Origin: a virus
Virus record (IMG/VR): IMGVR_UViG_3300028920_000158
Location: 1-37,157 of that record
Reading direction: 5' to 3' (one strand)
DNA length: 37,157 nucleotides
Shown here: positions 26,475-35,749 of the stretch, piece after piece
Position numbering within the stretch: position 1 is the first letter of the stretch
How the letters are laid out: each line of letters begins with the position of its first letter
Notes under the pieces: model-generated
Told to the model about the DNA's origin: nothing
What the model saw: only the letters and a program-made list of their open reading frames with translations
The model's database searches: none
Program-made: the position numbers and the translations under genes

Positions 26475-27481
26475 ATAATAAAATCAACCTTATCATATAT
26501 AGAGTTGGTGAAATAATCTTCAAAATCTTCAAAGAAAAATTTATCAATTCTATCTTCAGTTCTTTCCAAGTATATATAGAGGTCATTAATATCCCATTTT
26601 TCTCTTTTAGGTAAATGATTATTCCTTATATATTTGCTCCAATTAAATACATATTCTCCTTTTTCAAGAAGCTTTAAAGATTTCTTTTTTCCGTCTTTAT
26701 CAGAATCAAATAAAAAATATCTATTTTTAAAATCTTCTATTCTTTTATCATGTATTTTAAGTCCCGTTAGTCCAATGGAGTTTTCTACAAACTCGCTATC
26801 GATACAACCCTCAAGAATAATTACCTCTTGTTTTTTATCAACATTATAATAATTGTATATATTGTTAAATTGGTCGCCAAGTCTTGACATATACTTTGGC
26901 AACATCCAATCTTTTAAAGCTCGGCCTTGCCAAAAATATATTTTATTATTATCATCATAGAAACTAATGATAAGTCTATTCTTATATTTACCATCAACAG
27001 CAACGAACCATTTAGACCAAATAGATCTTGAAATAGATCGCTTTTCACAAAATTTTATTGCTGTTTCAAATATCTTATCTTTACCTTTATATATTGGCAC
27101 AAAGAATTTTATATCATCTTTTTCCGGTATATCATCTTTGTTAATTTTCTGAACTACAGATTTTTTTACAACTGCTTTTTCTTTGTTACTTAATATTTCT
27201 CTAATGTAATCTTTATAATGGAGAGGGAAATATTCTTTTATCCATTTAGTAGCTGCCAAAGATGCTTGACAGTTATGACAATAAAAATACCAAGGTTTAT
27301 CTTTTTTCTTTATAAGATAACCTCGTCTTTTAACTTTACTCTTTTTTGAATCTCCGCATATGTTACATCGGAAATTATAATAGCCTTTACCAGTTGAATA
27401 TGGATTAAAATTTGTATTTAATATATTAACTAACTGGCGTTCTAATGCAATTTCATTTTGTATTAAAAGACTAAAGTTCAT
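26471..27481 (-). CDS. 61: DNA primase (gp61-like)
   Basis: A 336-aa DnaG-type primase (T4 gp61: 342 aa). The N-terminal zinc ribbon is C39, C42, C68, C71 (FRCNICGDS and YCHNCQAS). A Toprim-like core follows with VIILEGCIDSEFV (catalytic Glu) and FLFDSDKDGKK (DxD). It makes RNA primers in complex with helicase gp41. It starts just downstream of the terminator behind gene 32; no clear promoter is seen in the gap, so leaky read-through or a weak promoter must supply it. Confidence 0.9.
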   Translation of the reverse strand: MNFSLLIQNEIALERQLVNILNTNFNPYSTGKGYYNFRCNICGDSKKSKVKRRGYLIKKKDKPWYFYCHNCQASLAATKWIKEYFPLHYKDYIREILSNKEKAVVKKSVVQKINKDDIPEKDDIKFFVPIYKGKDKIFETAIKFCEKRSISRSIWSKWFVAVDGKYKNRLIISFYDDNNKIYFWQGRALKDWMLPKYMSRLGDQFNNIYNYYNVDKKQEVIILEGCIDSEFVENSIGLTGLKIHDKRIEDFKNRYFLFDSDKDGKKKSLKLLEKGEYVFNWSKYIRNNHLPKREKWDINDLYIYLERTEDRIDKFFFEDFEDYFTNSIYDKVDFII

Positions 27482-27492
27482 AAATGTGTATA

Positions 27493-27525
27493 AAAAGAGG
27501 CCGCTTGACTATTGCAGCCTCTTTT
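27493..27525 (-). terminator. Intrinsic terminator after gene 32
   Basis: AAAAGAGGCTGC and GCGGCCTCTTTT form a 12-bp stem (one wobble) with a 9-nt loop, followed by T's on the minus strand. It lies 12 nt after the gp32 stop. Confidence 0.88.
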
Positions 27526-27537
27526 CAATAAAGGAGC

Positions 27538-28473
27538 TTATTCAGTCTGCAAGTTTTCAAAGAAAGAATCATCGTCACCATTAAGAACTTCACCCATATC
27601 GACTTCGTCCTCTTTCTTTTCAACTTTTTTAGTAGACTTTTTAGTAGACTTCTTTTCTGTTTTTATTGATTCTTCTGTTTCAACAACTGGCTCAGTTTCT
27701 TCTTCAGTTACAACTCTTTCACCAGTATCCTCAGATTCTTCGGTCTCAACAGTTTGACCAACAACCTTATCATGTTTCTCTTTGAGTTCATCCCAACTCT
27801 TAAAGTTAGATTCAGCATGATAGTCTTTAAGACCAAAAAGCTGTCCATGAATCTTTTCAATTTCATCATCGTCACCAAGAGTTGAAACAGAATCAAAATT
27901 GGAATCATCATAATTCGGAAGCATATTAGGTCCTACTTTAACCTTCTTTATCATAAGATTAAAGTTTGCGCCTTCATAATAGTCAAACACAGTAACGGGT
28001 TTCAAAATTCCACCTTCAGGTGGATTCAGTTTCTGCATAATCTTATCATGAATCTTTTTACCGAAACGATACAAGAAAACCTTACCATTGTTTTCAGGTG
28101 TCTGAATATCGTTGATAACAAGAATGTTGGCATAATATGACAGTTTTCTTTTTCTTTTCCTAACGACATCCGGAAACTCATCCCATATTGCACTATTAGC
28201 AGTACAAACAGGACATTTCTTTTTAATGGTTGTCGGACAGTTATCTACAAACCAACCACCCGGACCTTTAAATCCATGTGAGTACACATCGATAAAAGGA
28301 ATATCGGTGTCTTTTGAGGGGAGAAACCTAATAACAGCCTGGAATGTTCCGTCCTGTTTATACTTAGGTTTAAATTCTCTTTCATCAGTATATGATGCCG
28401 TCTTAGCTTCTGCTTGCTCCTGTATCTTTTTAAGAGCATTTCCCCAATCAATTGCAAACTTCTTTTTAGTCAT
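27538..28473 (-). CDS. 32: Single-stranded DNA-binding protein (gp32-like)
   Basis: A 311-aa protein (T4 gp32: 301 aa). The zinc site H66, C79, C87, C90 (DVYSHGF, DNCP, KKCPVC) matches T4 gp32. An N-terminal basic self-association segment and a very acidic Glu/Thr-rich C-terminal tail (residues about 230-311, with Lys-rich KKSTKKSTKK inside) complete the pattern. It coats ssDNA and recruits gp59, UvsX and the polymerase through the tail. Its own promoter (28542-28570) lies within the end of the upstream gene, and a terminator follows, so it can be made as a single-gene message at high level. Confidence 0.93.
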   Translation of the reverse strand: MTKKKFAIDWGNALKKIQEQAEAKTASYTDEREFKPKYKQDGTFQAVIRFLPSKDTDIPFIDVYSHGFKGPGGWFVDNCPTTIKKKCPVCTANSAIWDEFPDVVRKRKRKLSYYANILVINDIQTPENNGKVFLYRFGKKIHDKIMQKLNPPEGGILKPVTVFDYYEGANFNLMIKKVKVGPNMLPNYDDSNFDSVSTLGDDDEIEKIHGQLFGLKDYHAESNFKSWDELKEKHDKVVGQTVETEESEDTGERVVTEEETEPVVETEESIKTEKKSTKKSTKKVEKKEDEVDMGEVLNGDDDSFFENLQTE

Positions 28474-29020
28474 TAAAACCTCCTTTAATGGTTTTTTGTA
28501 TATTTCTCATTGCATATTCATATCTTTTATAATCTGTATTTAATATAACATCTTTTTTTGGACTTGTCAATGTTTTTTCAAAAAATCTTACGAAAAATGC
28601 TGAGGTAATATATTCCTGTTTTATTAACTGATAAATTATAGGTTCTCCGCTTTCTCGTATCTCAAAGAATCCATCAATGTCTAATTTCATTTTCTTTATA
28701 AAATCTACATCTTTTTTCAACTGTTTTTTTGTAAACATCTTGAGAACATTTAATATTTCATCTGTTTTCAGGTAACTAAGTAATACTTTCTTATTAAATG
28801 CATATCTATACAACATGAATACAAAAAGACCTGTATATGTGTAATAATGGTTCTCTAATTCATTATAGATTCTTTTTGCTATATTTTTCGTGTAAGGTTT
28901 AGCATATTTAAAATGTGCATGTCTTAATTTGAAAATTTCATCAAAATTCTCTTGTTCCGATTCAATCATTTCTATAGCATTAAACAAAAATGAAAAAGCT
29001 AATTTAATTGAATTCTGCAT
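28466..29020 (-). CDS. 59: Probable helicase loader (gp59-like)
   Basis: A 184-aa, all-helical basic protein. The C-terminal segment EPIIYQLIKQEYITSAFFVRFFEK resembles the corresponding part of T4 gp59 (217 aa), and the position next to gene 32, with helicase gp41 two genes upstream, fits a loader that brings gp41 onto gp32-coated forks. The N-terminal half is too diverged for me to align. The final 30 codons contain the gene 32 promoter. Confidence 0.5.
   Translation of the reverse strand: MQNSIKLAFSFLFNAIEMIESEQENFDEIFKLRHAHFKYAKPYTKNIAKRIYNELENHYYTYTGLFVFMLYRYAFNKKVLLSYLKTDEILNVLKMFTKKQLKKDVDFIKKMKLDIDGFFEIRESGEPIIYQLIKQEYITSAFFVRFFEKTLTSPKKDVILNTDYKRYEYAMRNIQKTIKGGFND
28542..28570 (-). 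promoter_or_regulatory. Early sigma70-type promoter for gene 32
   Basis: TTGACA (28565-28570), 17-nt spacer, extended TG and TATATT (28542-28547), about 60 nt before the gp32 start and inside the gp59-like coding sequence. Confidence 0.9.
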
Positions 29021-29023
29021 AAA

Positions 29024-29410
29024 CTATTCCAATATTTTATAAAGTATGTTTTTATCAATTTTAATTTTATGTTTCTTTGCAAGTTCGGTTTTAAGTATGT
29101 GTCTTGTATTTTCATCTAATACTGATACTATTTTTTTCATTCTGTTAATATCACTTTCAAGGAATAAAACCATATCAATAATTGACGTTCCTCTTTCTTT
29201 TTTACATTTTCTTAAAGTAATATTAAATCGATTTTGTTCAACTGAACTCACTCTTTTTTCTTGAAAAAACCTTTTAAGATAATCATCATCATATCCATTC
29301 TCGTTTAACCAAAATAAAAAATTATCTCTAGATACCGAATTTATTATACTATTTTCTTCTGTTCCATCAAAAAATTCTTCTTTGTTAGTTTCAATTTTAT
29401 TTTTTGCCAT
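29024..29410 (-). CDS. Hypothetical protein, 128 aa
   Basis: A 128-aa protein with an acidic N-terminus and a basic helical C-terminal half. Not recognised. In T4 the small late-transcription genes 33 and dsbA lie near 59 and 32, but this protein lacks the C-terminal hydrophobic clamp-binding motif of gp33, so I do not assign it. It is 3 nt from the gp59-like start and 11 nt from the helicase stop. Confidence 0.6.
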   Translation of the reverse strand: MAKNKIETNKEEFFDGTEENSIINSVSRDNFLFWLNENGYDDDYLKRFFQEKRVSSVEQNRFNITLRKCKKERGTSIIDMVLFLESDINRMKKIVSVLDENTRHILKTELAKKHKIKIDKNILYKILE

Positions 29411-29421
29411 TATATTTTTCC

Positions 29422-30813
29422 TTACTCAAAATCTATTTCTTTTTTAAATTTGTCTTTATTATCTTTATCTAAAAGATTATTGGTTAATTGTGTTGCTTGT
29501 TGAACCTTTTGTTCGTTTTCTTTTTCTGGGGATTGAGGATTAGTATCTCTATTCAAATCATCAGGGTCATCTGAAATTCTCATTTTGAAATAATCTACAA
29601 GAACTGTCATCTTTCTTTTGTTCAATCCATAACGATTTTTAAGAATAACCCAACAGAACTTATTTAAGTTTCTAAACTCTTCTGGTTGTGTAACACCAAT
29701 AATGAGGTCAGCAGTTGCGGTAGTTCCAATTGAATCAGCTATATCTGTCAAATCGATCTCAACATTACCAAAACCACCACGATTAGTTTGAACTGCTGAA
29801 ACTATTGGAATACCAAGTTCAACCGCTAGTCCTCTAACTTCTTCTGAAATCTTTTTAATTTCAGTATATGTGTTATCATTCCTATTACCAACACTCGATA
29901 ACATAATACTTAAATAATCAAGATATATAATATCAGGTATGAAATTCTTTTTGATTTTTAATTCTTTTAACAAATTCCTAAGATGATTTGTATTAATTGA
30001 CCTAGTTGGAAATTCTTTTGCTATAAATCTCTTATTAAGTTTACTTTGCCAATTTCCAAACAAAGCCATGAATTTATCTTTTTTAATATCACCAATATCA
30101 TTAATATCTTTATCAAACAGATTTGCCATTATTCTTTCAGCAATTTTCAATTCAGACATTTCAAGTGATACATAAAGCACATTTCTATTCTGAATTAAAC
30201 TATTAGTTGCCAATGAACACATGATTAATGATTTACCAAGATTAGTTTCTGCCATGAATAAAGACAGAGATTTTTCATGAAATCCACCTTTAACAAATCT
30301 ATCCAAGACAGATAAACCAGTTGGAATAATTTTGTCTTTGTTATGCATTTCATTGAAAATTCTTTCAGCTTCACTAAACACATCAAGACCAATCTTTGTA
30401 TCGAAACTGAACGACAGGGCTTCTCTAAGAGTGTCTGGAGAGTTAGTTACTTTATCCAAATCATCTTTAGTTAAGTTTTCTGCCGTGTCTGTTATTACAT
30501 TAAGAACTAATTTCTTTTTAAAGAAATCTTCTATTTGGTTCAAAAGGAAATCTTCTTTATATTCAGAAATATCTAAATCCTTAATTTCCATAAGATGTTC
30601 AAATGTTTCTTCATCTTCAACCTCAACCTTCATTTCTGAAATAGTTGGGAAATTATCATACTTTTCATGATGACTTAAGAATTTTTTAACTATAATAATA
30701 TTCTTTCTATCATCAAAAACTTTAGCTTTAAGGAATGGAAATATCTTATCCCTAATTTCTGGTTCTGTGAATAGAAATTTTATTATAACTTTCTCAAAGA
30801 AGAGTGTAGTCAT
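29422..30813 (-). CDS. 41: Replicative DNA helicase (gp41, DnaB-type)
   Basis: A 463-aa RecA-fold hexameric helicase (T4 gp41: 475 aa). Walker A AETNLGKS at residues 188-195; DIIYLDYLSIM is the Walker B region; IVSAVQTNRGGF and DSIGTTATADLII are the H3/H4 motifs of the DnaB family. The N-terminal 150 residues are the helical domain for primase contact. It unwinds the fork 5'-3' on the lagging strand. The start overlaps the uvsX stop (4 nt), as in an operon. Confidence 0.94.
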   Translation of the reverse strand: MTTLFFEKVIIKFLFTEPEIRDKIFPFLKAKVFDDRKNIIIVKKFLSHHEKYDNFPTISEMKVEVEDEETFEHLMEIKDLDISEYKEDFLLNQIEDFFKKKLVLNVITDTAENLTKDDLDKVTNSPDTLREALSFSFDTKIGLDVFSEAERIFNEMHNKDKIIPTGLSVLDRFVKGGFHEKSLSLFMAETNLGKSLIMCSLATNSLIQNRNVLYVSLEMSELKIAERIMANLFDKDINDIGDIKKDKFMALFGNWQSKLNKRFIAKEFPTRSINTNHLRNLLKELKIKKNFIPDIIYLDYLSIMLSSVGNRNDNTYTEIKKISEEVRGLAVELGIPIVSAVQTNRGGFGNVEIDLTDIADSIGTTATADLIIGVTQPEEFRNLNKFCWVILKNRYGLNKRKMTVLVDYFKMRISDDPDDLNRDTNPQSPEKENEQKVQQATQLTNNLLDKDNKDKFKKEIDFE

Positions 30814-31949
30814 TTATTTTTCTTTCCTTTTTTCTCAGGTTTCTTATCTTCTGTTAAGAGTTGAGGTTCATCTTTATGCATTGTTTCAAGTTCTTCCTCA
30901 TCATTAACAATATCAAAATCATTTGTGTATTGATATTTCTTTGCCAAATAATCTCTGAAATCTGTTTCTTTAAAGATAGGTAACCAAAATGCCGTATTAT
31001 AAATATTATCCTCTTTTAGTTCCTTATCATCTTTAATGTGGGCTCTTACATAATAACCATTTTTAGGTTTAACAACATATCCACCATCTAATGCATCATC
31101 TAACAATCCATAAAAGACATCAAGACCACCCTTAAGTTTAATCCTAAACTGTAGTTTAGTTTCTTCCTTACAGAAGTCTCCTTTATGACTCTTTGCTGTT
31201 ATAACAAAGTCTTTGACTTTATTATCTGCATCTTTTCCTTTAGCTCTTGCCATACACAATATAACAGTTGAAGAATTGAAATATAATCTCCTTCCACCCG
31301 GAATTGCGAGCGGGTCACCAAAACCACCAGTATTATCATAAACATGATTAACTACATAATATGTAGCAAATGTATTCAAAATAATATTAGCCAAGTCGTT
31401 TTTCTTTTGAGTCAATGTCATATCTTTAACATCTTTACCCTTGAGTCCATCTTCAATTGTTTTAGATGAAACTAAAGTTCCCCAACTATCGATAACAAAG
31501 AGAATGTTTTTTCTTTCTTCTCTCGGAACTCCCTCAACAGTTTTAAGAATTATGTTCTTGACCTGTTCAATACTATTCTCTCTAAAAATCATTAATTTTT
31601 CTGGAGATGTATCAATTCCAAACTTAGCTGCGCCTTTAATTGGGAATCGTCTTTCTGTATCAACAACAACGACCGGCATTCCTTTTTTCTGTGCGCTTTT
31701 AATAACAGTAAGACCAATAAATGTTTTACCATACTTTGAAGGTGAAGAAATCATTGTGATTCTACCAAGTGGTAAACCACCGTCAAATCTACCACTCATC
31801 AAAAGATTCATGGTAATTACATTAGTTGACAAAAATTCAACATCGGATTCATCGTTATTAACAAGGTAATAACTTAACGGATTATTAGTAGTTCCGGCTT
31901 TCTTTGAACCTTTATCTGCTAATATCTTTTTATAAATATCAATAGGCAT
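30810..31949 (-). CDS. uvsX: UvsX RecA-like recombinase
   Basis: A 379-aa recombinase (T4 UvsX: 391 aa). P-loop SPSKYGKT at residues 69-76, Walker B ILFVIDSWG, and DNA-binding loop region NTGGFGDPLAIPGGRR. The Lys-rich C-terminus after an acidic stretch is typical. It promotes strand exchange for recombination-dependent replication and repair. A strong early promoter starts transcription about 11 nt before the ATG, right at the AGGAGG ribosome-binding site. Confidence 0.94.
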   Translation of the reverse strand: MPIDIYKKILADKGSKKAGTTNNPLSYYLVNNDESDVEFLSTNVITMNLLMSGRFDGGLPLGRITMISSPSKYGKTFIGLTVIKSAQKKGMPVVVVDTERRFPIKGAAKFGIDTSPEKLMIFRENSIEQVKNIILKTVEGVPREERKNILFVIDSWGTLVSSKTIEDGLKGKDVKDMTLTQKKNDLANIILNTFATYYVVNHVYDNTGGFGDPLAIPGGRRLYFNSSTVILCMARAKGKDADNKVKDFVITAKSHKGDFCKEETKLQFRIKLKGGLDVFYGLLDDALDGGYVVKPKNGYYVRAHIKDDKELKEDNIYNTAFWLPIFKETDFRDYLAKKYQYTNDFDIVNDEEELETMHKDEPQLLTEDKKPEKKGKKNK

Positions 31950-31966
31950 ATAACCTCCTGTACATT

Positions 31967-31995
31967 AATATAACATTTTATTTTTTTGTTGTCAA
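31967..31995 (-). promoter_or_regulatory. Early sigma70-type promoter for uvsX
   Basis: TTGACA (31990-31995), 17-nt spacer, extended TG and TATATT (31967-31972). The predicted start gives a very short leader beginning at the Shine-Dalgarno. Confidence 0.9.
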
Positions 31996-31997
31996 TA

Positions 31998-33404
31998 TCA
32001 AAATTCGATTAATGATTCAAGTGTATTGGATTCAAGGTTAATTTTATTACCCCAACCCATAACCTCAAAGAATCGTTCTATCACACTTTGAAATGCTACT
32101 TGCCATTGTTGGTCATAATCAATAGCAAACATATCATCAAATTCTTTCGGCCATTGTTCCACAAATCCAATTATGTTTTGGTTTAACATATTTCTACTTG
32201 GAACAACATATATATATTTAATTTTAGTTCCATTATCAACTGGTTGATATGGTAAGTCTAATTTCTTTAAAACGTAATTATAATTGATTGAAGCTCTATT
32301 TGCGATTGGTAGACCCTTCATGTATGTGATTCCTTTTTTCAAATACGTTCCAACAGGTCTTGACCATTTTTTATAATCAGAAACTCCGGTGGGGATAGCA
32401 ATTTCATCAACATCAGCTTCTAAAAATTCTTTTTTAATTTTAATCATATCTTCAATAACAGCATTTTTATCTTTTGTGTCAAATATTTTTTTAATTATAT
32501 TTTTAATTTTAGTTCTGAAAAATTTAGGTGTATCAGTCCTGACAACTTCGATACCAGTAATATCGATTTTTCCTGGATGAAATGATTTTCCTTTTTTGTG
32601 GATAGTAAGGTCTGCATATTTCTTTTTAGTTAGAATAATCTTTTGTTGAATGATTTTTTCATATCTAAAATCGATTATTTGTTTTACGCCGTAACTAGCA
32701 GCGTATTTATCTAAAACCTTTTCAAAAAATGGTTCAAAGAATTTCTTTATTAACCTCAATGCGAACTTTTCAAATTCTTTATCATCCTTAAATGTAATTC
32801 CTAAACTTTTAATAATTTCATCCAAACACAAATAGTTTGAATCGGTATCTATAAGTATAACTAAATCTTTTTTGAGTGGTTTAATATTTTCAACATCTGG
32901 ATATAGTTTCTTTGCAACAACCTGCCAATATTGTTTTAAATATTGATTAATACAGTTAGAAAGATACTTGATTAAATTTTGTCCGCTTAATGTTACTGCG
33001 ATTGCATTATTAACATTAAAGAAATTAAAATACTGGTTTCCTAAAACTCCGTAGATTGAGTTGATTAATATTTTTCTTATCTTCTGTTGAGCATCATAAT
33101 AATCAGACTTAAGTCCATCATCAACAACTTCATCAACAATATTTTTGTTATATTTATTATATAATTCGTCCGTTTTTACACCATTTTCTAACTTATCTGC
33201 AATATCTTTTTTAGTCTCCAATATCATGCGTTCATTAAATATTTTCTCTACAATATCTGGCAAAACACCCTTTTCTTTTTTGTAATAAATTCCACCAATA
33301 TGAAAATTTCCTTTGGCTGTATCCCATGTTTTATATTCAGATAAAGGTGTTTTTATTAAATCACATTCTATTAATTCAAAATTTTTACCTTTAATTATAT
33401 TCAT
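31998..33404 (-). CDS. 43B: DNA polymerase PolB, C-terminal fragment (gp43B)
   Basis: A 468-aa protein carrying the second half of a T4-type family B polymerase. Motif B KILINSIYGVLGN (residues 111-123) binds the incoming nucleotide, and motif C LIDTDSNY (D186, D188) supplies catalytic Asp. The C-terminus ends SLIEF, similar to the clamp-binding tails of T4 gp43. The N-terminal 45 residues lead into KGVLPDIVEKIFNERM, which in T4 follows motif A. It must pair with the 34397-35749 fragment to make a working enzyme. The ribosome-binding site is weak. Split gp43 genes are known in some T4-related phages. Confidence 0.9.
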   Translation of the reverse strand: MNIIKGKNFELIECDLIKTPLSEYKTWDTAKGNFHIGGIYYKKEKGVLPDIVEKIFNERMILETKKDIADKLENGVKTDELYNKYNKNIVDEVVDDGLKSDYYDAQQKIRKILINSIYGVLGNQYFNFFNVNNAIAVTLSGQNLIKYLSNCINQYLKQYWQVVAKKLYPDVENIKPLKKDLVILIDTDSNYLCLDEIIKSLGITFKDDKEFEKFALRLIKKFFEPFFEKVLDKYAASYGVKQIIDFRYEKIIQQKIILTKKKYADLTIHKKGKSFHPGKIDITGIEVVRTDTPKFFRTKIKNIIKKIFDTKDKNAVIEDMIKIKKEFLEADVDEIAIPTGVSDYKKWSRPVGTYLKKGITYMKGLPIANRASINYNYVLKKLDLPYQPVDNGTKIKYIYVVPSRNMLNQNIIGFVEQWPKEFDDMFAIDYDQQWQVAFQSVIERFFEVMGWGNKINLESNTLESLIEF

Positions 33405-33418
33405 TGTTATTCATCTTT

Positions 33419-34345
33419 CTAGAATTTTATACCATATTTTAAAAAATTTAATTCATCTATTATATTTTTAATTTTATTAAACTTCGTATATTTTATTCTT
33501 ATTAATTTTATTTTATTTTTTTTACAAAAACGAGTTTTAATTTTATCTAATTTTTTTGTTTCTTTTAGTCTTTTTAATCCTCCAAAATGTTCTATAATTT
33601 TAAAATGCTGAATCCCATCATATTCTATACATATATTAAGTTCAGGTAAATAAAAATCAAACGATAGTAATTTTTTATTATAACATTCTTTAAATTTATA
33701 TTCATGAATATATTTAATTTTAAATTTTATTAAATATTTTCTTATTTCTTTTTCTCCTTTAGATTCATTACAAACTGGACATCCATTTTTATGATTAATA
33801 TGTTGAATTAAACTTTGTTCGAAAACTCCATGTTTTTTACATATTATTTTAACTTTAGTATAGTTATTAATATAATTAATTAAACTATAATCATATTGAT
33901 TTCCATGAATTATTTTAGCTTTTTGTATAAAAATTTCATTGTTAAAAGAATCTCTTTTAACATGATTATTAACCATGCATTTAGAACAACCATGCTTTCT
34001 TAAATGATTTTGTGGTTCTTGCCAAAATTCGCCATGTTCTGGACAAATTATACAAACTTTAGTATGATTATTTTTATATTCAACTTTTGAATAGTTATAA
34101 AAATTATTATGAACTAAATTTGCTTTTTCAATAAACTCGTTTTTTTCTTTTTTCTTTTTTTCAACTAAACATTGTAAACATGCATATTTATTTCGTAAAT
34201 GATTTGATGGTAATTGTTCAAAAACTCCATGTTTGGGACATTTAATTTTAATTTTTGTTCTACTATTAATATATTCTGAAATAGAATAATCAAAAAAATT
34301 ATTATGAAATTCTTTAGCTTTTTTTAAAAAAATATCTTTATACAT
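33419..34345 (-). CDS. Homing endonuclease in split polymerase gene (DUF723 repeats + VSR-like)
   Basis: A 308-aa protein with three repeats of about 65 residues of the pattern A..H...Y.YS...Y.N..TKV.I.C..HG.F.Q...HL...GC..C (starting near 6, 73 and 145). Each ends in CxxC; these match DUF723, a DNA-binding repeat of homing endonucleases. A C-terminal nuclease domain has EKEIRKYL, SFDFYLPELN and IEYDGIQHF, giving E, D, ExD and H as in EDxHD/VSR-like enzymes. It sits exactly between the two polymerase fragments and is probably the agent that split the gene. Confidence 0.85.
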   Translation of the reverse strand: MYKDIFLKKAKEFHNNFFDYSISEYINSRTKIKIKCPKHGVFEQLPSNHLRNKYACLQCLVEKKKKEKNEFIEKANLVHNNFYNYSKVEYKNNHTKVCIICPEHGEFWQEPQNHLRKHGCSKCMVNNHVKRDSFNNEIFIQKAKIIHGNQYDYSLINYINNYTKVKIICKKHGVFEQSLIQHINHKNGCPVCNESKGEKEIRKYLIKFKIKYIHEYKFKECYNKKLLSFDFYLPELNICIEYDGIQHFKIIEHFGGLKRLKETKKLDKIKTRFCKKNKIKLIRIKYTKFNKIKNIIDELNFLKYGIKF

Positions 34346-34401
34346 ATAGAATCCTTTAAATTATGATGTTAATAGTATGTATCCTTCTATATATATTTAT
34401 A
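34343..34401 (-). promoter_or_regulatory. Late promoter and start-codon hairpin of the polymerase-gene endonuclease
   Basis: TATAAATA at 34394-34401 lies within ATAATATTATAAATAT and contains the TAA stop of the upstream polymerase fragment. ATATAGAA (34385-34392) can pair with TTCTATAT (34344-34351), which overlaps the ATG, so the start may be masked in longer transcripts. Confidence 0.55.
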
Positions 34402-35749
34402 ATATTATATCTGAACTTGTGAGATTTTTTATTAAAATATTTTCAATTTTACCGTTTTCATGTTGAACTTGAACAATATCATCTTCTTTAACAATTTTTT
34501 CAACACCATTGTAAATCAACTTATATTCTTTACCATTAACATATGTTTCAGGACTTATATTAAACATTCTTATTAATGTTGGGTACATTGATTTAACATC
34601 GAAATTAATAACATAATCATAATGACCAACCTTAGCCATAACATATGCACCAGGAAATTTATCTTCCTTTTGTTGACTTCTATCCCTTGACGGATAAACC
34701 ATATTTCTTTCATGTAGATATTTTATAACATAACCGCTAATGAGAGATATTGATGAGAATATATTATCAAAAGGAATTAATGCCTGATAACAGAAGTTAA
34801 TTGCAAGTTCAATATGTTTCTTTTTATCTTCTATCTTTTTCGTTAGTAATACGTCTTGCACATTATACTCGACATATTTATTCCAATCATTTTGCCACAA
34901 AGTATTGATTGTTCCTTCGTATTCTAACTTGCCTTCACCAACTTCTTCCATACCAATTGCATGTAGACTATATGAAACTTTTTTATCATAAACAAAGTTC
35001 TTATATAAGTCTTGACCATCGAGTGTTGCTATTCCACCAATTATATATCCACCACGAGCAATGTGATAACCACCTGCTCGGTTTTCTTTATATACATTAA
35101 CTGGCGATAATGAAGCCTGTACATTTAGTCTATTCATCCTGTTAATTAAATATGGTATATCAAAAAATCTACAAAACCATCCTGTTATAATATCAAATCT
35201 TTGCTTTCTGAAAAATGCTACAAATTTTTCAAGCATTAATTTTTCATTTTCACAATAATGATAATTCTGAACTAAATCAGAATTGCCGGTATATTCTCTG
35301 ATACCAAATGTATTAGTTTCACCTGTTTTAGATGAATGTATTGTTATTAAATTAACTGGGTATTTAACTTCTTCGGGTAAAGGAAATTCACCATCTGATT
35401 CAACCTCAATATCTATTGTGCAAATATTGAAATTTTTTAAATCTGCTTTTAGTTCTTTTCCTTTATATCTTTTTTGTAGAAACTTAACATCTTCTGAAAT
35501 ATCTGTTTCATATGTTTTGATAGTCTTTGCTAAGTTTTTCATTGCAAAAATATCAGAAGATGTTTGTAACTTAACTGGTGTGCCATAAATATCGACCATA
35601 CCAGACTTAGGATTTTTTGATTTATCTTCTAAATAATATTCTATTTCGGGATGTAGTTCTTCTCTGTGAGTCTTTCCTTTATCATCATAATACCAATGAA
35701 ATATTTTATTACTGGAAGCCTCGTAATAAATTCTTTTAAAACCGCTCAT
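34397..35749 (-). CDS. 43A: DNA polymerase PolB, N-terminal fragment (gp43A)
   Basis: A 450-aa protein with the N-terminal and 3'-5' exonuclease domains (Exo I TIDIEVESDGE with D113 and E115; Exo II DIITGWFCRFFDIPYL; Exo III near YNVQDVLLTKKIED) and palm motif A NFDVKSMYPTLIR (about residue 380). After NISPETYVNG it has about 45 residues (NGVEKIVKEDDIVQV...) absent from T4 and then stops, before motifs B and C. Those are in 31998-33404. The stop codon is part of the late promoter of the inserted endonuclease. The start overlaps nothing and lies 1 nt after the DHH gene. Confidence 0.9.
   Translation of the reverse strand: MSGFKRIYYEASSNKIFHWYYDDKGKTHREELHPEIEYYLEDKSKNPKSGMVDIYGTPVKLQTSSDIFAMKNLAKTIKTYETDISEDVKFLQKRYKGKELKADLKNFNICTIDIEVESDGEFPLPEEVKYPVNLITIHSSKTGETNTFGIREYTGNSDLVQNYHYCENEKLMLEKFVAFFRKQRFDIITGWFCRFFDIPYLINRMNRLNVQASLSPVNVYKENRAGGYHIARGGYIIGGIATLDGQDLYKNFVYDKKVSYSLHAIGMEEVGEGKLEYEGTINTLWQNDWNKYVEYNVQDVLLTKKIEDKKKHIELAINFCYQALIPFDNIFSSISLISGYVIKYLHERNMVYPSRDRSQQKEDKFPGAYVMAKVGHYDYVINFDVKSMYPTLIRMFNISPETYVNGKEYKLIYNGVEKIVKEDDIVQVQHENGKIENILIKNLTSSDIIL

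Noticed and set aside
33405-34396. Group I intron or intein in the polymerase gene
   Set aside because: The endonuclease frame fills almost the whole gap, leaving no room for an intron core. Fragment A ends in a stop and the endonuclease has its own start, so there is no intein-type continuous frame.
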